A DNA stretch of 51,544 nucleotides from Haemophilus massiliensis (lineage in GTDB: Bacteria > Pseudomonadota > Gammaproteobacteria > Enterobacterales > Pasteurellaceae), in the NCBI GenBank assembly GCA_000752995.2, contig LM994636.1, positions 565,472 to 617,015 on the forward strand. The letters run 5' to 3'. Shown piece by piece: positions 39,714 through 50,109 of this stretch (position 1 is the stretch's first letter; the number at the start of each line of letters is the position of its first letter). Under the pieces are notes generated by a model, which worked only from the letters and a program-made list of their open reading frames with translations, was not told the origin of the DNA and did not search any database. The translations under genes and the position numbers were made by a program.

Positions 39714-42161
39714 ATGCGCGTACTTAAATTCGGCGGCACGTCTTTGGCCAATCCCGAACGGTTTTCACAGGCCGCCCGGCTGATTGAACGGGCTCATTTG
39801 GAAGATCAGGCGGCAGGGGTGCTGTCTGCGCCGGCAAAAATCACCAATTATCTAGTTGCCCTTTCCGAAAAAGCCGCGCAAAACCAACCTACCGAAGCCG
39901 ATTTTAATCAAGCCGTCGAAATTTTTTATAATATTATCAATGGACTGCATGCAGAAAATGCGAATTTTGATTTAGCCGCGACGAAAGCGTTCATTGATGC
40001 CGAATTTGCGCAGATTCAGGGATTACTGGAAACTATCAGACAAAACGGGCGCGTTGAAGATGCAGTGAAAGCCACTATTGATTCACGCGGTGAGAAATTA
40101 TCCATTGCCATGATGAAAGCTTGGTTTGAAGCGCGCGGTTATAGCGTGACATTAATTAATCCGGTGGAAAAATTATTGGCGCAGGGCGGTTATTTGGAAT
40201 CGTCCGTGGATATTGAAGCTTCTGCTGCACGAGTGAACGCCGGCGCGATTCCGAAAGACAATGTTGTGTTAATGGCGGGCTTTACCGCTGGGAATGATAA
40301 AGGTGAACTGGTGCTGCTGGGGCGCAACGGTTCCGATTATTCCGCCGCCTGTCTGGCTGCCTGTTTAAATGCGCAGGTCTGCGAGATCTGGACGGATGTA
40401 GACGGGGTTTATACCTGTGATCCGCGTTTGGTGCCGGATGCGCACCTGCTGCCGAGCCTGTCTTATCGTGAGGCAATGGAATTGTCTTACTTCGGTGCGA
40501 AAGTAATCCACCCGCGTACTATCGGACCGTTGGTGCAGGCGAACATTCCCTGTTTGATCAAAAATACTGGCAATCCGGATGCGCCGGGTTCCATTATTGA
40601 TGGCGAAGTGAAAGCGGAAGGTTTGCATGTCAAAGGGATTACCAATTTGGATAATCTGGCGATGTTTAATGTTTCCGGACCCGGTATGCAGGGCATGGTT
40701 GGTATGGCGTCACGGGTGTTTTCTGCAATGTCGAATGCTGGCGTATCGGTAATTTTAATCACACAATCTTCATCGGAATACAGCATTAGTTTTTGTGTGC
40801 CGGTGAAAGCTATTGAAACCGCCAAACTGGCATTGGAAAATGAATTTGCACAAGAGCTGAAAACCGCCGCGTTGGAACCGATTGAAGTGATTAAAGATTT
40901 ATCTATTATTTCGGTGGTGGGCGATGGTATGCGTCAGGCAAAAGGCATTGCAGCGCGTTTCTTCTCGGCACTGGCGCAAGCAAATATCAGCATAGTGGCA
41001 ATTGCGCAAGGCTCTTCCGAACGGTCTATTTCCGCCGTAGTGGCGCAAAATAAAGCGATTGAAGCGGTAAAAGCCACGCATCAGGCGTTATTTAACAATA
41101 AAAAAATCGTTGATATGTTTCTGGTCGGTGTCGGCGGTGTCGGTGGCGAACTCATTGAGCAGGTGAAAAATCAAAAGGAGTATTTGGCAAAAAAGGATAT
41201 TGAAATCCGTGTTTGTGCCTTAGCCAACTCAAACAAAATGTTATTAAACGAAAACGGATTGAATTTAGACAACTGGCAGGAAGATCTGGAAAACGCCACG
41301 CAACCGTCGGATTTCGATGTTTTATTATCCTTCATCAAATTGCATCACGTGGTAAATCCGGTATTTGTGGACTGCACCTCGGCGGAAAGTGTATCCGGTT
41401 TGTATGCACGCGCCTTAAGCGAGGGTTTTCATGTGGTGACGCCGAATAAAAAAGCCAATACCCGCGATATTGAATATTACAATCTGTTGCGTGAAAATGC
41501 GCGTAAAAATCAGCGTAATTTCTTGTATGATACCAATGTCGGCGCGGGTTTGCCGGTGATTGAGAATTTACAGAACTTGCTTGCCGCCGGTGATGAAGTG
41601 ATCCGCTTTAACGGCATTTTATCCGGTTCTTTATCCTTTATTTTCGGTAAGCTGGAAGAGGGCTTATCCTTGTCGGAAGCCACTGCATTGGCACGTGAAA
41701 AAGGGTTTACCGAGCCTGATCCGCGCGATGATCTGTCCGGTCAGGATGTGGCGCGCAAATTGTTGATTCTGGCACGCGAAACCGGTCTGCCGCTGGAATT
41801 AAAAGATATTGAAGTAGAAAGCGTTCTGCCGCAAGGATTTGCCGCAGGAAAATCAACGGAAGAATTTATGGCGCAGCTGCCGCAGCTGGATGACGCATTT
41901 CGCACAAGGGTGGAAAACGCCCGCGCACAGGAAAAGGTGTTGCGCTATGTGGGGCAGATTGAACAGGGGAAATGTAAAGTGTCTATTGTCGAAGTGGACG
42001 GTGATGATCCGCTGTATAAAGTCAAAAACGGCGAAAACGCATTGGCATTTTATACTCGCTACTATCAGCCGATTCCGCTATTATTACGCGGCTACGGTGC
42101 CGGTAATGCGGTCACTGCCGCCGGTATTTTCGCCGATATTTTGAGAACGCTACATCACTAA
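39714..42161 (+). CDS. thrA: Bifunctional aspartokinase I / homoserine dehydrogenase I
   Basis: An 815-residue fusion that performs the first and third steps from aspartate to threonine. The kinase domain (about 1-290) has [13 protein letters not shown] and [16 protein letters not shown]. Two ACT domains (about 315-455) bind threonine for feedback inhibition. The dehydrogenase follows with the NADP site [15 protein letters not shown] and [17 protein letters not shown]. Length is like E. coli ThrA (820). First gene of thrABC after the attenuator. Confidence 0.98.
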   Translation: MRVLKFGGTSLANPERFSQAARLIERAHLEDQAAGVLSAPAKITNYLVALSEKAAQNQPTEADFNQAVEIFYNIINGLHAENANFDLAATKAFIDAEFAQIQGLLETIRQNGRVEDAVKATIDSRGEKLSIAMMKAWFEARGYSVTLINPVEKLLAQGGYLESSVDIEASAARVNAGAIPKDNVVLMAGFTAGNDKGELVLLGRNGSDYSAACLAACLNAQVCEIWTDVDGVYTCDPRLVPDAHLLPSLSYREAMELSYFGAKVIHPRTIGPLVQANIPCLIKNTGNPDAPGSIIDGEVKAEGLHVKGITNLDNLAMFNVSGPGMQGMVGMASRVFSAMSNAGVSVILITQSSSEYSISFCVPVKAIETAKLALENEFAQELKTAALEPIEVIKDLSIISVVGDGMRQAKGIAARFFSALAQANISIVAIAQGSSERSISAVVAQNKAIEAVKATHQALFNNKKIVDMFLVGVGGVGGELIEQVKNQKEYLAKKDIEIRVCALANSNKMLLNENGLNLDNWQEDLENATQPSDFDVLLSFIKLHHVVNPVFVDCTSAESVSGLYARALSEGFHVVTPNKKANTRDIEYYNLLRENARKNQRNFLYDTNVGAGLPVIENLQNLLAAGDEVIRFNGILSGSLSFIFGKLEEGLSLSEATALAREKGFTEPDPRDDLSGQDVARKLLILARETGLPLELKDIEVESVLPQGFAAGKSTEEFMAQLPQLDDAFRTRVENARAQEKVLRYVGQIEQGKCKVSIVEVDGDDPLYKVKNGENALAFYTRYYQPIPLLLRGYGAGNAVTAAGIFADILRTLHH

Positions 42162-42174
42162 CGGGAGAATGGGA

Positions 42175-43119
42175 ATGTTAAGAATTTATGCACCGGCATC
42201 CAGTGCGAATATCAGCGTGGGCTTTGATACGCTAGGTGCGGCGGTTTCTCCGATTGACGGTTCCTTACTGGGCGATGTGGTTCAAATTGAGGGCATAGAC
42301 AGCGGTTTTGAACTGGAAAGTGCGGGTTATTTTGTGCGTAAATTGCCGAAAGAACCGCAGAAAAACATTGTCTATCAGGCCTATGTATTATTCAGCGAAC
42401 GCCTGAAACTGCGCAACAGTAAAGTCAAAGCCTTACGTCTTACGCTGGAAAAAAATATGCCTATCGGCTCCGGGCTGGGTTCCAGTGCCTGTTCCATTGT
42501 CGCCGCACTGGTGGCGTTAAACCGTTTTCATCAGGAGCCGTTTTCCAAAATGGAGCTGCTGGAAATGATGGGTGAACTGGAAGGACGCATTTCTGGCTCG
42601 ATTCATTACGATAATGTTGCGCCTTGCTATCTCGGCGGCGTGCAGCTAATGGTGCAATCGCTTGGCAATATCTGCCAGCAGCTGCCGTTTTTCGACAATT
42701 GGTATTGGGTGCTGGCTTATCCTGGTATTGAAGTGCCGACTTCCGAAGCGCGGGCGATTTTGCCGAAAAGCTATACCCGTCAGGATGTGATTACCCACGG
42801 TCGGCATCTTGGCAGTTTTGTACATGCTTGTCATACGCAGCAGGAAGCCTTGGCGGCATATATGATGAAGGATGTGGTTGCCGAACCGTATCGCGAGGCA
42901 CTATTGCCGAACTTTGCCGAAGTGAAACAGGCGGTACGCGATCTGGGTGCGCTGGCATCGGGCATTTCCGGTTCCGGCCCGACTATCTTCGCCATTGCGC
43001 CGGATCTTGCCATCGCCACGCGTTTATCCGCCTATCTGGAAAACCATTATTTGCAGAATAACGAGGGTTTCGTGCATATCTGTAAGGTGGATAATCAGGG
43101 CGCGCGCGAATTAAGTTGA
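42175..43119 (+). CDS. thrB: Homoserine kinase
   Basis: A 314-residue GHMP kinase that phosphorylates homoserine. The GHMP ATP motif [17 protein letters not shown] is present, as is [11 protein letters not shown] near the end. ATG 42175 ([18 protein letters not shown]) is preferred: GGGAG lies seven bases before it, while ATG 42169 sits almost on the ribosome binding site. It follows thrA by 13 bases. Confidence 0.97.
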   Translation: MLRIYAPASSANISVGFDTLGAAVSPIDGSLLGDVVQIEGIDSGFELESAGYFVRKLPKEPQKNIVYQAYVLFSERLKLRNSKVKALRLTLEKNMPIGSGLGSSACSIVAALVALNRFHQEPFSKMELLEMMGELEGRISGSIHYDNVAPCYLGGVQLMVQSLGNICQQLPFFDNWYWVLAYPGIEVPTSEARAILPKSYTRQDVITHGRHLGSFVHACHTQQEALAAYMMKDVVAEPYREALLPNFAEVKQAVRDLGALASGISGSGPTIFAIAPDLAIATRLSAYLENHYLQNNEGFVHICKVDNQGARELS

Positions 43120-43173
43120 TTGAAATTGGATCAGGATTTACACATTTAACCGATTAACCGAGCAGGACAGATT

Positions 43174-44451
43174 ATGGACTTATACAATATCAAACACCCG
43201 GAGCAACGGGTTAATTTCGCTCAGGCGGTACGTCAGGGCTTAGGAAAGGATCAGGGACTTTTCTTTCCCGCACAGATCCCGCAACTGGACAATATCGAAC
43301 AATTACTGGCGCTGCCACTGGTTGAACGCAGTCAGGCAATTTTAGCCGCGTTAATCGGTGAGGAGCTCCCGCGCGAGCAGCTCAATCAAATGGTGCGCAA
43401 TGCGTTCGATTTTCCGGCACCGGTGGCGAAGGTGGAAACGGGCGTCTATGCGCTGGAGTTGTTCCACGGACCGACATTGGCGTTTAAGGATTTTGGTGGT
43501 CGTTTTATGGCGCAGGCGCTGGCAGCGGTGCGCGGTGATGGCAAAATCACTATTTTAACCGCCACCTCCGGCGATACCGGCGCGGCGGTCGCGCATGCTT
43601 TCTATGGGCTGGAAAATATTGAGGTAGTAATTTTATATCCGCAAGGGAAAATCAGCCCGCTACAGGAAAAATTGTTCTGCACGCTGGGCGGCAATATCCG
43701 CACGGTTGCGGTAAATGCCGATTTCGATGCCTGTCAGGCACTGGTTAAACAGGCTTTTGATGATGAAGCGCTACGTCAGGCTATCGGGTTGAATTCGGCT
43801 AACTCAATCAATATCAGCCGTTTATTGGCGCAGGTTTGTTATTATTTTGAAGCGGCGGCGCAATTGCCGAAACAGGAACGAGAAAATCTGGTGGCTTGCG
43901 TGCCGAGCGGTAACTTCGGCAACTTAACCGCTGGTTTAATCGCAAAAACTTTGGGCTTGCCGATTAAACGTTTTATCGCCGCCACCAACGCTAATGATAC
44001 CGTGCCGCGCTATTTGGCGGGCGGTCACTGGGATCCGCATGCCACGGTCGCCACCTTATCTAATGCCATGGATGTCAGCCGTCCGAATAACTGGCCGCGA
44101 GTGGAAGAATTGTTTAAACGCAATGATTGGTCGTTATCCGAGCTGCATTCCATCGCAGTAACAGACGCCGAAACGGAAGATACGTTGCGCGATATGTATG
44201 CCAAAGGCTATTTATGCGAACCGCACGGAGCAGTAGCTTATCGGGCGCTAAAACAGGATCTGCAAGCGGGCGAAAGCGGGTTGTTCCTGTGCACGGCGCA
44301 TCCGGCCAAGTTTAAAGAAAGCGTGGAGCGGATTTTGTCTGTTCAGCTGGATTTGCCGGCGGCGTTGGATAAGCATAATCGGCTGCCGTTATTATCCGAT
44401 AAAATGGAAAATGATTTTTCGGCACTGCGCGCTTATTTGTTGAAGAAATAA
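43174..44451 (+). CDS. thrC: Threonine synthase
   Basis: A 425-residue PLP enzyme that converts phosphohomoserine to threonine. The PLP lysine lies in PTLAFKDFGGRFM, and the ligand loops are TATSGDTGAAVAHAF and ACVPSGNFGNLTAGL. Length and features match the E. coli-type (class II) enzyme. Last gene of thrABC, ended by a USS dyad. Confidence 0.98.
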   Translation: MDLYNIKHPEQRVNFAQAVRQGLGKDQGLFFPAQIPQLDNIEQLLALPLVERSQAILAALIGEELPREQLNQMVRNAFDFPAPVAKVETGVYALELFHGPTLAFKDFGGRFMAQALAAVRGDGKITILTATSGDTGAAVAHAFYGLENIEVVILYPQGKISPLQEKLFCTLGGNIRTVAVNADFDACQALVKQAFDDEALRQAIGLNSANSINISRLLAQVCYYFEAAAQLPKQERENLVACVPSGNFGNLTAGLIAKTLGLPIKRFIAATNANDTVPRYLAGGHWDPHATVATLSNAMDVSRPNNWPRVEELFKRNDWSLSELHSIAVTDAETEDTLRDMYAKGYLCEPHGAVAYRALKQDLQAGESGLFLCTAHPAKFKESVERILSVQLDLPAALDKHNRLPLLSDKMENDFSALRAYLLKK

Positions 44452-44463
44452 ATCTTATGCCGG

Positions 44464-44528
44464 AAAAGTGCGGTCGGTTTGGCGGGCGTTTTAAAAACCT
44501 CGGAAAAAACCACCGCACTTTTGTTTTT
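44464..44528 (+). terminator. Inverted USS pair after thrC
   Basis: AAAAGTGCGGT (44464-44474) and ACCGCACTTTT (44512-44522) pair across a 37-base loop, followed by T-rich sequence. It ends the thr operon. Confidence 0.6.
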
Positions 44529-44549
44529 GTTTCCGATTGGATCTATACT
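44521..44549 (+). promoter_or_regulatory. Probable promoter of the gss gene
   Basis: TTGTTT and TATACT are separated by 17 bases and end about 30 bases before the gss ATG. The -10 matches five of six consensus bases. Confidence 0.5.
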
Positions 44550-44581
44550 ACGCGCGTATTTTAATCTACTCGGAGCCTGCC

Positions 44582-46081
44582 ATGTCTGAATTATCCGCAT
44601 CAGAGATTTCACCCAATATTGCTACCCATGACCCTTTCGGCAGTTTACTCGGTTATGCGCCGGGCGGCATTGCGATTTATTCTTCCGATTATGACACCGC
44701 CGATAAAAACGAGTTTCCCGACGATGCGGCATTTCGCAGCTATTTGGGACGCGAATATATGGGCTATAAATGGCAGTGCGTGGAGTTCGCCCGCCGTTAT
44801 CTATATTTAAATTACGGTATGGTGTTCAGCGATGTGGGCATGGCTTATGAGATTTTTTCCCTGCGTTTTCTGCGTCAGGTGGTCAACGATGCGCTGGTGC
44901 CGCTACAGGCTTTTGCCAACGGCAGCAAGAAAGCGCCGCAACCGGGCGCACTGCTGATTTGGCAGGAGGGCGGCGAATTTAAAGAAACCGGTCATGTGGC
45001 GATTATTACCGAGGTGCTGGCGCACAGTATTCGGATCGCGGAACAGAATGTGATTCACTATCGCTTGCCAAGCGGTCAGCAATGGACACGTGAGTTGTCG
45101 ATGACAGTCAATGATGACGGTTATTATGTGCAGGATACTTTCCCCGATACGGAAATTCTGGGCTGGATGATTCAGACTGAGGATACGACATATAGCCTGC
45201 CACGCCCAACACCGGCGCCGCAAACCCTGCGTATTCATGCGTGCAGACTGGAAGATAACGGACAGTTCAGCGAACAATGGCTGAACGATGCCGATCCGCT
45301 GGAAAGTCGTTATATCGCCGCGATGAAAGGGCATCGCATCAATTTTTCCGATCAATATCGTTATTTCACAATTTCCGAAAGTGCGCAGCATGAACTGATC
45401 CGCGCCACAAATGAACTACATTTAATGTATCTGCATGCTACTGAAAAAGTGTTGCAGAACGATAATTTATTACGCTATTTCAATATTCCGGAATTATTGT
45501 GGCCGCGTCTGCGTTTGTCTTGGCAAAACCGCCGTTACCAGACGATTTCCGGTCGCCTTGATTTTTGTTTGAGCGAACGCGGTCTGAAAGTATATGAATA
45601 TAATGCGGATTCGGCGTCCTGCCACGCGGAAGCCGGCGCGATTCTCGCTCGTTGGGCGCAGCAGGGTGGCTTGCATGAAGGCAGTGATCCGGGCGCGCAT
45701 TTGCGTGATGCGCTGACCGATTGCTGGAAGCATCGCGAGCATGCACCGTTGGTGCATATTTTGCAGGATAACGACAGCGAGGAGGATTATCATGCGCTGT
45801 TTATGCAATCGGCACTGACACAGGCAGGCTACAAGGCGAAAATTATTCATGGCACGCAAGGGCTACATTGGGATCAGCGCGGTCGTTTGCTGGATGATGA
45901 ACAACATCAGGTGCTGAGCGTATGGAAAACTTGGGCGTGGGAAACCGTATTGGAGCAGTTGCGTGAAGAAACCGGCGGGCGCGCGGTGGCGCCGCCGATT
46001 CGGACCGGCTATCCCGAAGACCATGTGCGCTTAATTGATGTTTTGTTGCGCCCTGAAGTGCTGGTTTATGAACCGCTGTGA
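44582..46081 (+). CDS. gss: Glutathionylspermidine synthetase/amidase, cut short by in-frame TGA
   Basis: E. coli Gss (619 residues) both joins glutathione to spermidine and hydrolyses the product. The N-terminal CHAP amidase is intact (KWQCVEFARRYLYL with nucleophile Cys66; ETGHVAIITE with the His). Most of the ATP-grasp synthetase follows (GRLDFCLSERGLKVYEYNAD, split at 20 residues, and ADSASCHAEAG). The frame stops at TGA 46079-46081, directly after VLLRPEVLVYEPL, where E. coli continues with Trp. The same frame then reads on, without a stop, through the rest of the family sequence to 46492. The 499-residue product keeps the amidase but lacks the last synthetase strands, so synthetase activity is probably lost. 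ATG 44582 follows CGGAG. Confidence 0.93.
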   Translation: MSELSASEISPNIATHDPFGSLLGYAPGGIAIYSSDYDTADKNEFPDDAAFRSYLGREYMGYKWQCVEFARRYLYLNYGMVFSDVGMAYEIFSLRFLRQVVNDALVPLQAFANGSKKAPQPGALLIWQEGGEFKETGHVAIITEVLAHSIRIAEQNVIHYRLPSGQQWTRELSMTVNDDGYYVQDTFPDTEILGWMIQTEDTTYSLPRPTPAPQTLRIHACRLEDNGQFSEQWLNDADPLESRYIAAMKGHRINFSDQYRYFTISESAQHELIRATNELHLMYLHATEKVLQNDNLLRYFNIPELLWPRLRLSWQNRRYQTISGRLDFCLSERGLKVYEYNADSASCHAEAGAILARWAQQGGLHEGSDPGAHLRDALTDCWKHREHAPLVHILQDNDSEEDYHALFMQSALTQAGYKAKIIHGTQGLHWDQRGRLLDDEQHQVLSVWKTWAWETVLEQLREETGGRAVAPPIRTGYPEDHVRLIDVLLRPEVLVYEPL

Positions 46082-46492
46082 ACTGCGATTCCGAGCAATA
46101 AAGCGATTTTGCCAGTGCTATGGTCGCTGTTCCCGAATCATCGCTATTTATTGGAATCCAGCTTTGAATTAACGCCAGCGCTGCTGAAAAACGGCTATGC
46201 GAAAAAACCGATTGCTGGTCGTTGCGGCAATAATGTGACCTTAGTCGGCGACACTAAAACCGTGCTGGATGAAACGGACGGGCGTTTTCATCAGCAAGAA
46301 TATATTTATCAGCAACTTTGGTGTTTGCCGAAAGTAGAAGAGGTCTATGTGCAGCTCTGCACCTTTACCGTCGGCGGGCATTACGGTGGCAGCTGTTTGC
46401 GTTCCGATCCGAGTCGTGTTATTGTCGGCAACAGTGATATGCAGCCGCTGCGTGTACTGGCGGATAATGATTTTTTACAACAGGAAGATTAA
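46082..46492 (+). pseudogene. gss: C-terminal part of gss, separated by the TGA
   Basis: Directly in frame after the TGA, these codons encode the missing C-terminus of Gss: IPSNKAILPVLWSLFPNHRY, KPIAGRCGNNVTLV (with the ATP-site Arg of the synthetase), YIYQQLWCLPKVEEVY and CTFTVGGHYGGSCLR. All are highly conserved and undecayed. A separate start at ATG 46109 has no good ribosome binding site, so independent translation is unlikely. One base (TGG to TGA) accounts for the break. Confidence 0.9.
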
Positions 46493-46846
46493 ATGATTAC
46501 GGTTTACGGCATTAAAAATTGCGATACGGTAAAAAAAGCCCTGAAATGGCTGGCAGAACATCATATTGAACATCAGCTGCACGATTATCGTACCGACGGG
46601 TTGATGCGTGCCTGGCTGGTGGAGGCAGAAAACCGTTTCGGCTGGCAAAATCTGGTCAACAAACGCAGCACTACTTGGCGCCATTTAGATCAACAGGTGA
46701 AAGAAACTTTGTCAAAACAGACCGCACTTGAACAGCTGCTGGCACAGCCGACTCTGATTAAACGCCCGATTATTCTACAGGACAATATTGCTCTAATCGG
46801 GTTTGACGAACAAGCTTATGCGGCTGCGTTAATGCAAGGCGAATGA
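46493..46846 (+). CDS. ArsC/Spx family thioredoxin-fold protein (YffB-like)
   Basis: A 117-residue ArsC-family protein, thioredoxin fold with one N-terminal cysteine (YGIKNCDTVKKALKWL) and the family's RSTTWR and IKRPIILQ. E. coli YffB, also beside dapE, is the closest match in context. Arsenate reduction is not shown for YffB; a glutathione-dependent thiol reductase role has been suggested. The ATG directly abuts the gss stop (TAAATG) and dapE follows by 17 bases. Confidence 0.93.
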   Translation: MITVYGIKNCDTVKKALKWLAEHHIEHQLHDYRTDGLMRAWLVEAENRFGWQNLVNKRSTTWRHLDQQVKETLSKQTALEQLLAQPTLIKRPIILQDNIALIGFDEQAYAAALMQGE

Positions 46847-46863
46847 TTAACAGGATATAAAAA

Positions 46864-48033
46864 ATGAAAAAAAACATTGTTGATTTAGCCCGACAGTTAA
46901 TTCAACGACCTTCTGTCAGCCCCGATGATCAGGGGTGTCAGCAGATGATTGCCGAGCGTTTGCAGGCGCTGGGATTCAGTATTGAATGGTTGCCTTTTAA
47001 CAATACCTTAAATTTATGGGCAAAACACGGTCATGGTGCGCCGGTAGTGGCGTTCGCCGGGCATACCGATGTGGTGCCAGCAGGGGATGAAACTCAATGG
47101 CGCTATCCACCTTTTAGCGCACATATTGACAACGATATGCTATACGGGCGCGGCGCGGCGGATATGAAAGGCTCGCTGGCGGCGATGATTGTTGCGGCGG
47201 AAGCTTATGTGCAAGCCAACCCGACGCACAGCGGCACTGTGGCGTTGTTGATTACCTCCGATGAAGAAGCGGCGGCGAAAGACGGCACGGTTCGGGTGGT
47301 GCAAACCTTAATGGCGCGCGGTGAAAACATCGATTATTGTATGGTCGGCGAACCTTCCAGCGCGCAACGTGTGGGAGATGTGGTGAAAAACGGACGCCGC
47401 GGTTCAATCACGGCGGATCTATATATTGAAGGCGTTCAAGGGCATGTGGCATATCCGCATTTGGCGCAAAATCCGGTACATAAAGCGCTGCCGTTTCTGA
47501 GTGAACTGACCGCTTATCAATGGGATCAGGGCAATGCTTTTTTTCCGCCGACCAGCCTGCAAATCGCCAATATTCAGGCTGGCACGGGTAGCAATAATGT
47601 GATTCCAGGCGAGCTTTTTGTCCAATTTAATTTACGTTATTGCACTGAAGTGACTGATGAAATCATCCAAAATACCGTTGCGGCGATGCTGCAAAAACAT
47701 GGTTTGACTTATCGTATCGAATGGAATTTATCCGGCAAACCGTTTCTCACCGAGCCGGGCAGATTGGTCAATGCGGTAGTAGAAAGCCTGCACCAAATCG
47801 CTCATATTCGCCCGCGGCTTGAAACTGGCGGTGGCACCTCCGATGGACGTTTTATTGCCTTAATGGGGGCGGAAGTGGTGGAACTCGGACCGCTTAATGC
47901 CACCATTCATAAGGTCAATGAATGTGTTAGCTGCGATGATCTGGCACTGCTGGGGCGGGTGTATCAGTCCATGCTGGTTAAACTGCTGGACGATTCTGCG
48001 GTTGAAACTGCGCACAACAACAGCGGTGTCTAG
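46864..48033 (+). CDS. dapE: Succinyl-diaminopimelate desuccinylase
   Basis: A di-zinc M20 hydrolase (389 residues) that makes LL-diaminopimelate for lysine and peptidoglycan. Metal and catalytic motifs: [36 protein letters not shown] (catalytic Glu), MVGEPSS and, near the end, [11 protein letters not shown]. Length is close to E. coli DapE (375) with a short C-terminal tail. It forms a likely unit with the ArsC-like gene and the M15 peptidase gene. Confidence 0.97.
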   Translation: MKKNIVDLARQLIQRPSVSPDDQGCQQMIAERLQALGFSIEWLPFNNTLNLWAKHGHGAPVVAFAGHTDVVPAGDETQWRYPPFSAHIDNDMLYGRGAADMKGSLAAMIVAAEAYVQANPTHSGTVALLITSDEEAAAKDGTVRVVQTLMARGENIDYCMVGEPSSAQRVGDVVKNGRRGSITADLYIEGVQGHVAYPHLAQNPVHKALPFLSELTAYQWDQGNAFFPPTSLQIANIQAGTGSNNVIPGELFVQFNLRYCTEVTDEIIQNTVAAMLQKHGLTYRIEWNLSGKPFLTEPGRLVNAVVESLHQIAHIRPRLETGGGTSDGRFIALMGAEVVELGPLNATIHKVNECVSCDDLALLGRVYQSMLVKLLDDSAVETAHNNSGV

Positions 48034-48055
48034 ACCGAAAGAGGCAATACCAAGC

Positions 48056-48748
48056 ATGACGACCCTGTTATTTACCCCCGAGATGCTGAGCGGAAAATCT
48101 CGCGCGCATTTACAGCATCTTCCCTGTCCGTTTTCGGATAACCATTTTCTACAACCGCAAGCATTAAAGGCGTTTCAGGCGTTGCAAAAAAGTGCGGTGC
48201 AAAATGGCTTTAATTTACAGCCGGCTAGCAGTTTTCGGGATTTTTCTCGTCAGCAGCAAATCTGGAACGAAAAATTTTGCGGCGAACGCAAGGTGCATGA
48301 TGATCAAGGAAATCCGTTAAATCTGACCGCACTTTCTGATTGGGAAAAATGTCGCGCAATTTTACGCTGGTCGGCGCTGCCGGGCGGCAGCCGACACCAT
48401 TGGGGAACGGAGATTGACGTTTTTGATCCTGATTTATTGCCCGCGCAACAAAAATTGCAGTTGGAGCCTTGGGAATATGAGCAAAACGGTTATTTTTTTG
48501 AATTAAGTCAATGGTTGCAGGAAAACTTAAATGCCTTTGATTTCGCCTTGCCGTTTTTGCATCTTGCCCCACAGCTGGCGATCGGGCGCGAACCTTGGCA
48601 TATCAGCTACCTGCCGATTGCCGATCAGGCTCAGCGCCAATTCGGACCGGATATACTGCTTGCCGCATGGCAGCATGAAAGCATTGCCGGTAAAGCCACG
48701 TTAACCGCGCATTTCGCGCAGCTTTTTGAACAGTTTTTTATTCACTAA
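48056..48748 (+). CDS. M15 family D-alanyl-D-alanine carboxypeptidase
   Basis: A 230-residue zinc peptidase of the VanY/M15B type. Zinc and catalytic motifs: ASSFRDFSRQQQIW, SRHHWGTEIDVFD (His and Asp ligands) and REPWHISYL (catalytic Glu and last His ligand). It should trim D-Ala from peptidoglycan peptides. No signal peptide is visible from ATG 48056 (MTTLLFTPEML), so it may act in the cytoplasm on recycled peptides; this is inference. The frame extends upstream inside dapE out of frame, which I do not accept as coding. Confidence 0.92.
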   Translation: MTTLLFTPEMLSGKSRAHLQHLPCPFSDNHFLQPQALKAFQALQKSAVQNGFNLQPASSFRDFSRQQQIWNEKFCGERKVHDDQGNPLNLTALSDWEKCRAILRWSALPGGSRHHWGTEIDVFDPDLLPAQQKLQLEPWEYEQNGYFFELSQWLQENLNAFDFALPFLHLAPQLAIGREPWHISYLPIADQAQRQFGPDILLAAWQHESIAGKATLTAHFAQLFEQFFIH

Positions 48749-48751
48749 ATT

Positions 48752-49177
48752 ATGACAAAACATACAACGGAAGAAAGCTTAAATTATTTCAGTAAAGGGG
48801 TTTCCGCTCTGCTGCAATGGATCTTGAATATTTCCTTGCTGGTGCTGGCAGCGATTTTAGTGGTTTTTCTGGCAAAAGAAATCTGTGGATTGGTGCTGGT
48901 TTTATTTGAACCATCGAAAGAGGCGTCTTATCTGCTGGTGGAAAAAATCGTGGTGTATTTTCTCTATTTTGAGTTTCTGGCGCTAATCGTCAAATATTTT
49001 AAAACCAATTACCATTTTCCGCTGCGCTATTTTATCTATATCGGTATTACTGCCATGGTGCGTTTAATCATTGTCGATCATTCAAGCCCGATTAATGCAA
49101 TATTATTTTCCGGTGCGATTTTATTGATGGTTATCGCCTTGTTTTTAGTCAGTACCGAGCGATTACGAAAAAGCTGA
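48752..49177 (+). CDS. PsiE-like inner-membrane protein
   Basis: A 141-residue integral membrane protein with four hydrophobic segments (about 22-43, 64-83, 90-107, 115-134), of the phosphate-starvation-inducible PsiE family ([35 protein letters not shown]). Function is unknown. It begins three bases after the M15 gene, so it belongs to the same transcript. No Pho box was sought successfully. Confidence 0.88.
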   Translation: MTKHTTEESLNYFSKGVSALLQWILNISLLVLAAILVVFLAKEICGLVLVLFEPSKEASYLLVEKIVVYFLYFEFLALIVKYFKTNYHFPLRYFIYIGITAMVRLIIVDHSSPINAILFSGAILLMVIALFLVSTERLRKS

Positions 49178-49326
49178 GGCAGTTTTCGCTCAAATAAAGG
49201 GTTTACGTGAGTGAACCTTTTTTTATCGGCAAAGTCAAAAATAATCGCAGGTATTCTGTTTTCGCCCATGGTGCGATGTTATGTGATATACGGAAATTGG
49301 CGTCAACCACGCTTAAGGATTGTAAG

Positions 49327-49959
49327 ATGAACGCAGATCAACAATTTACACAACAGGATATTCAAATTTTGCACGAGGAAACCCTGTACAGCGGTTTCTT
49401 TACGTTGAAAAAAATTCAGTTTAAACACAAATTGTTTGCCGGCGGTATGAGCGATGTGGTTACTCGCGAATTGCTGGTAAAAGGTGCGGCGTCGGCTGTG
49501 ATTGCCTATGACCCGCAGGCGGACAAGGTGATTTTAGTCGAACAGGTGCGCATTGGGGCATATGATCCGAATTTAGCTCAATCGCCTTGGTTGTTTGAAT
49601 TAATCGCCGGCATGGTGGAAGAGGGCGAACGACCGGATGAAGTGGCATTACGCGAAAGTGAGGAAGAAGCCGGCATACAGGTCACGCAGTTAACTCATGC
49701 TCTGAGCATGTGGGACAGCCCGGGCGGCGTGCTTGAACGTATTCATATTTTTGCCGGCAAGGTGGACAGCGCAAAGGCGAAAGGCATTCATGGACTGGCG
49801 GAGGAACATGAGGATATTCGCGTCCATGTGATCGCGCGGGAAACCGCTTATCAATGGGTTTGCCAAGGCAAAATTGATAACGGCATTGCGGTGACCGGTT
49901 TGCTATGGTTACAGCTGAATTACCTCATGTTGCAGCAAAAATGGGACGGAAAAATGTGA
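49327..49959 (+). CDS. nudF: ADP-ribose pyrophosphatase NudF
   Basis: A 210-residue Nudix hydrolase that splits ADP-ribose into AMP and ribose 5-phosphate. The Nudix box GMVEEGERPDEVALRESEEE plus AGI is complete. The upstream strand block IAYDPQADKVILVEQVRIGA fits NudF. I use ATG 49327 (AAGGA upstream; 210 residues as in E. coli). An in-frame GTG at 49207 would add 40 residues without family support. In E. coli and H. influenzae nudF also lies beside cpdA. Confidence 0.95.
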   Translation: MNADQQFTQQDIQILHEETLYSGFFTLKKIQFKHKLFAGGMSDVVTRELLVKGAASAVIAYDPQADKVILVEQVRIGAYDPNLAQSPWLFELIAGMVEEGERPDEVALRESEEEAGIQVTQLTHALSMWDSPGGVLERIHIFAGKVDSAKAKGIHGLAEEHEDIRVHVIARETAYQWVCQGKIDNGIAVTGLLWLQLNYLMLQQKWDGKM

Positions 49960-50109
49960 TACAGCTTTTATTTTTGGCATAAAATCGCTGTGAAAATATG
50001 ACAGTGTTAACATTTTTTGGATTTTACTGATGCAAATTTTTTTCAAATCCGTAAGTTATAGCTCAGTTTGGAACATAAAATATAAGGATATTAAGGGAGG
50101 ACGGATCAC

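Noticed and set aside
46079..46081. Selenocysteine or programmed readthrough at the gss TGA
   Set aside because: The family has Trp, not Cys or Sec, here; no SECIS-like stem is evident just after it, and the next base (A) does not favour readthrough. Mutation or sequence error is simpler.
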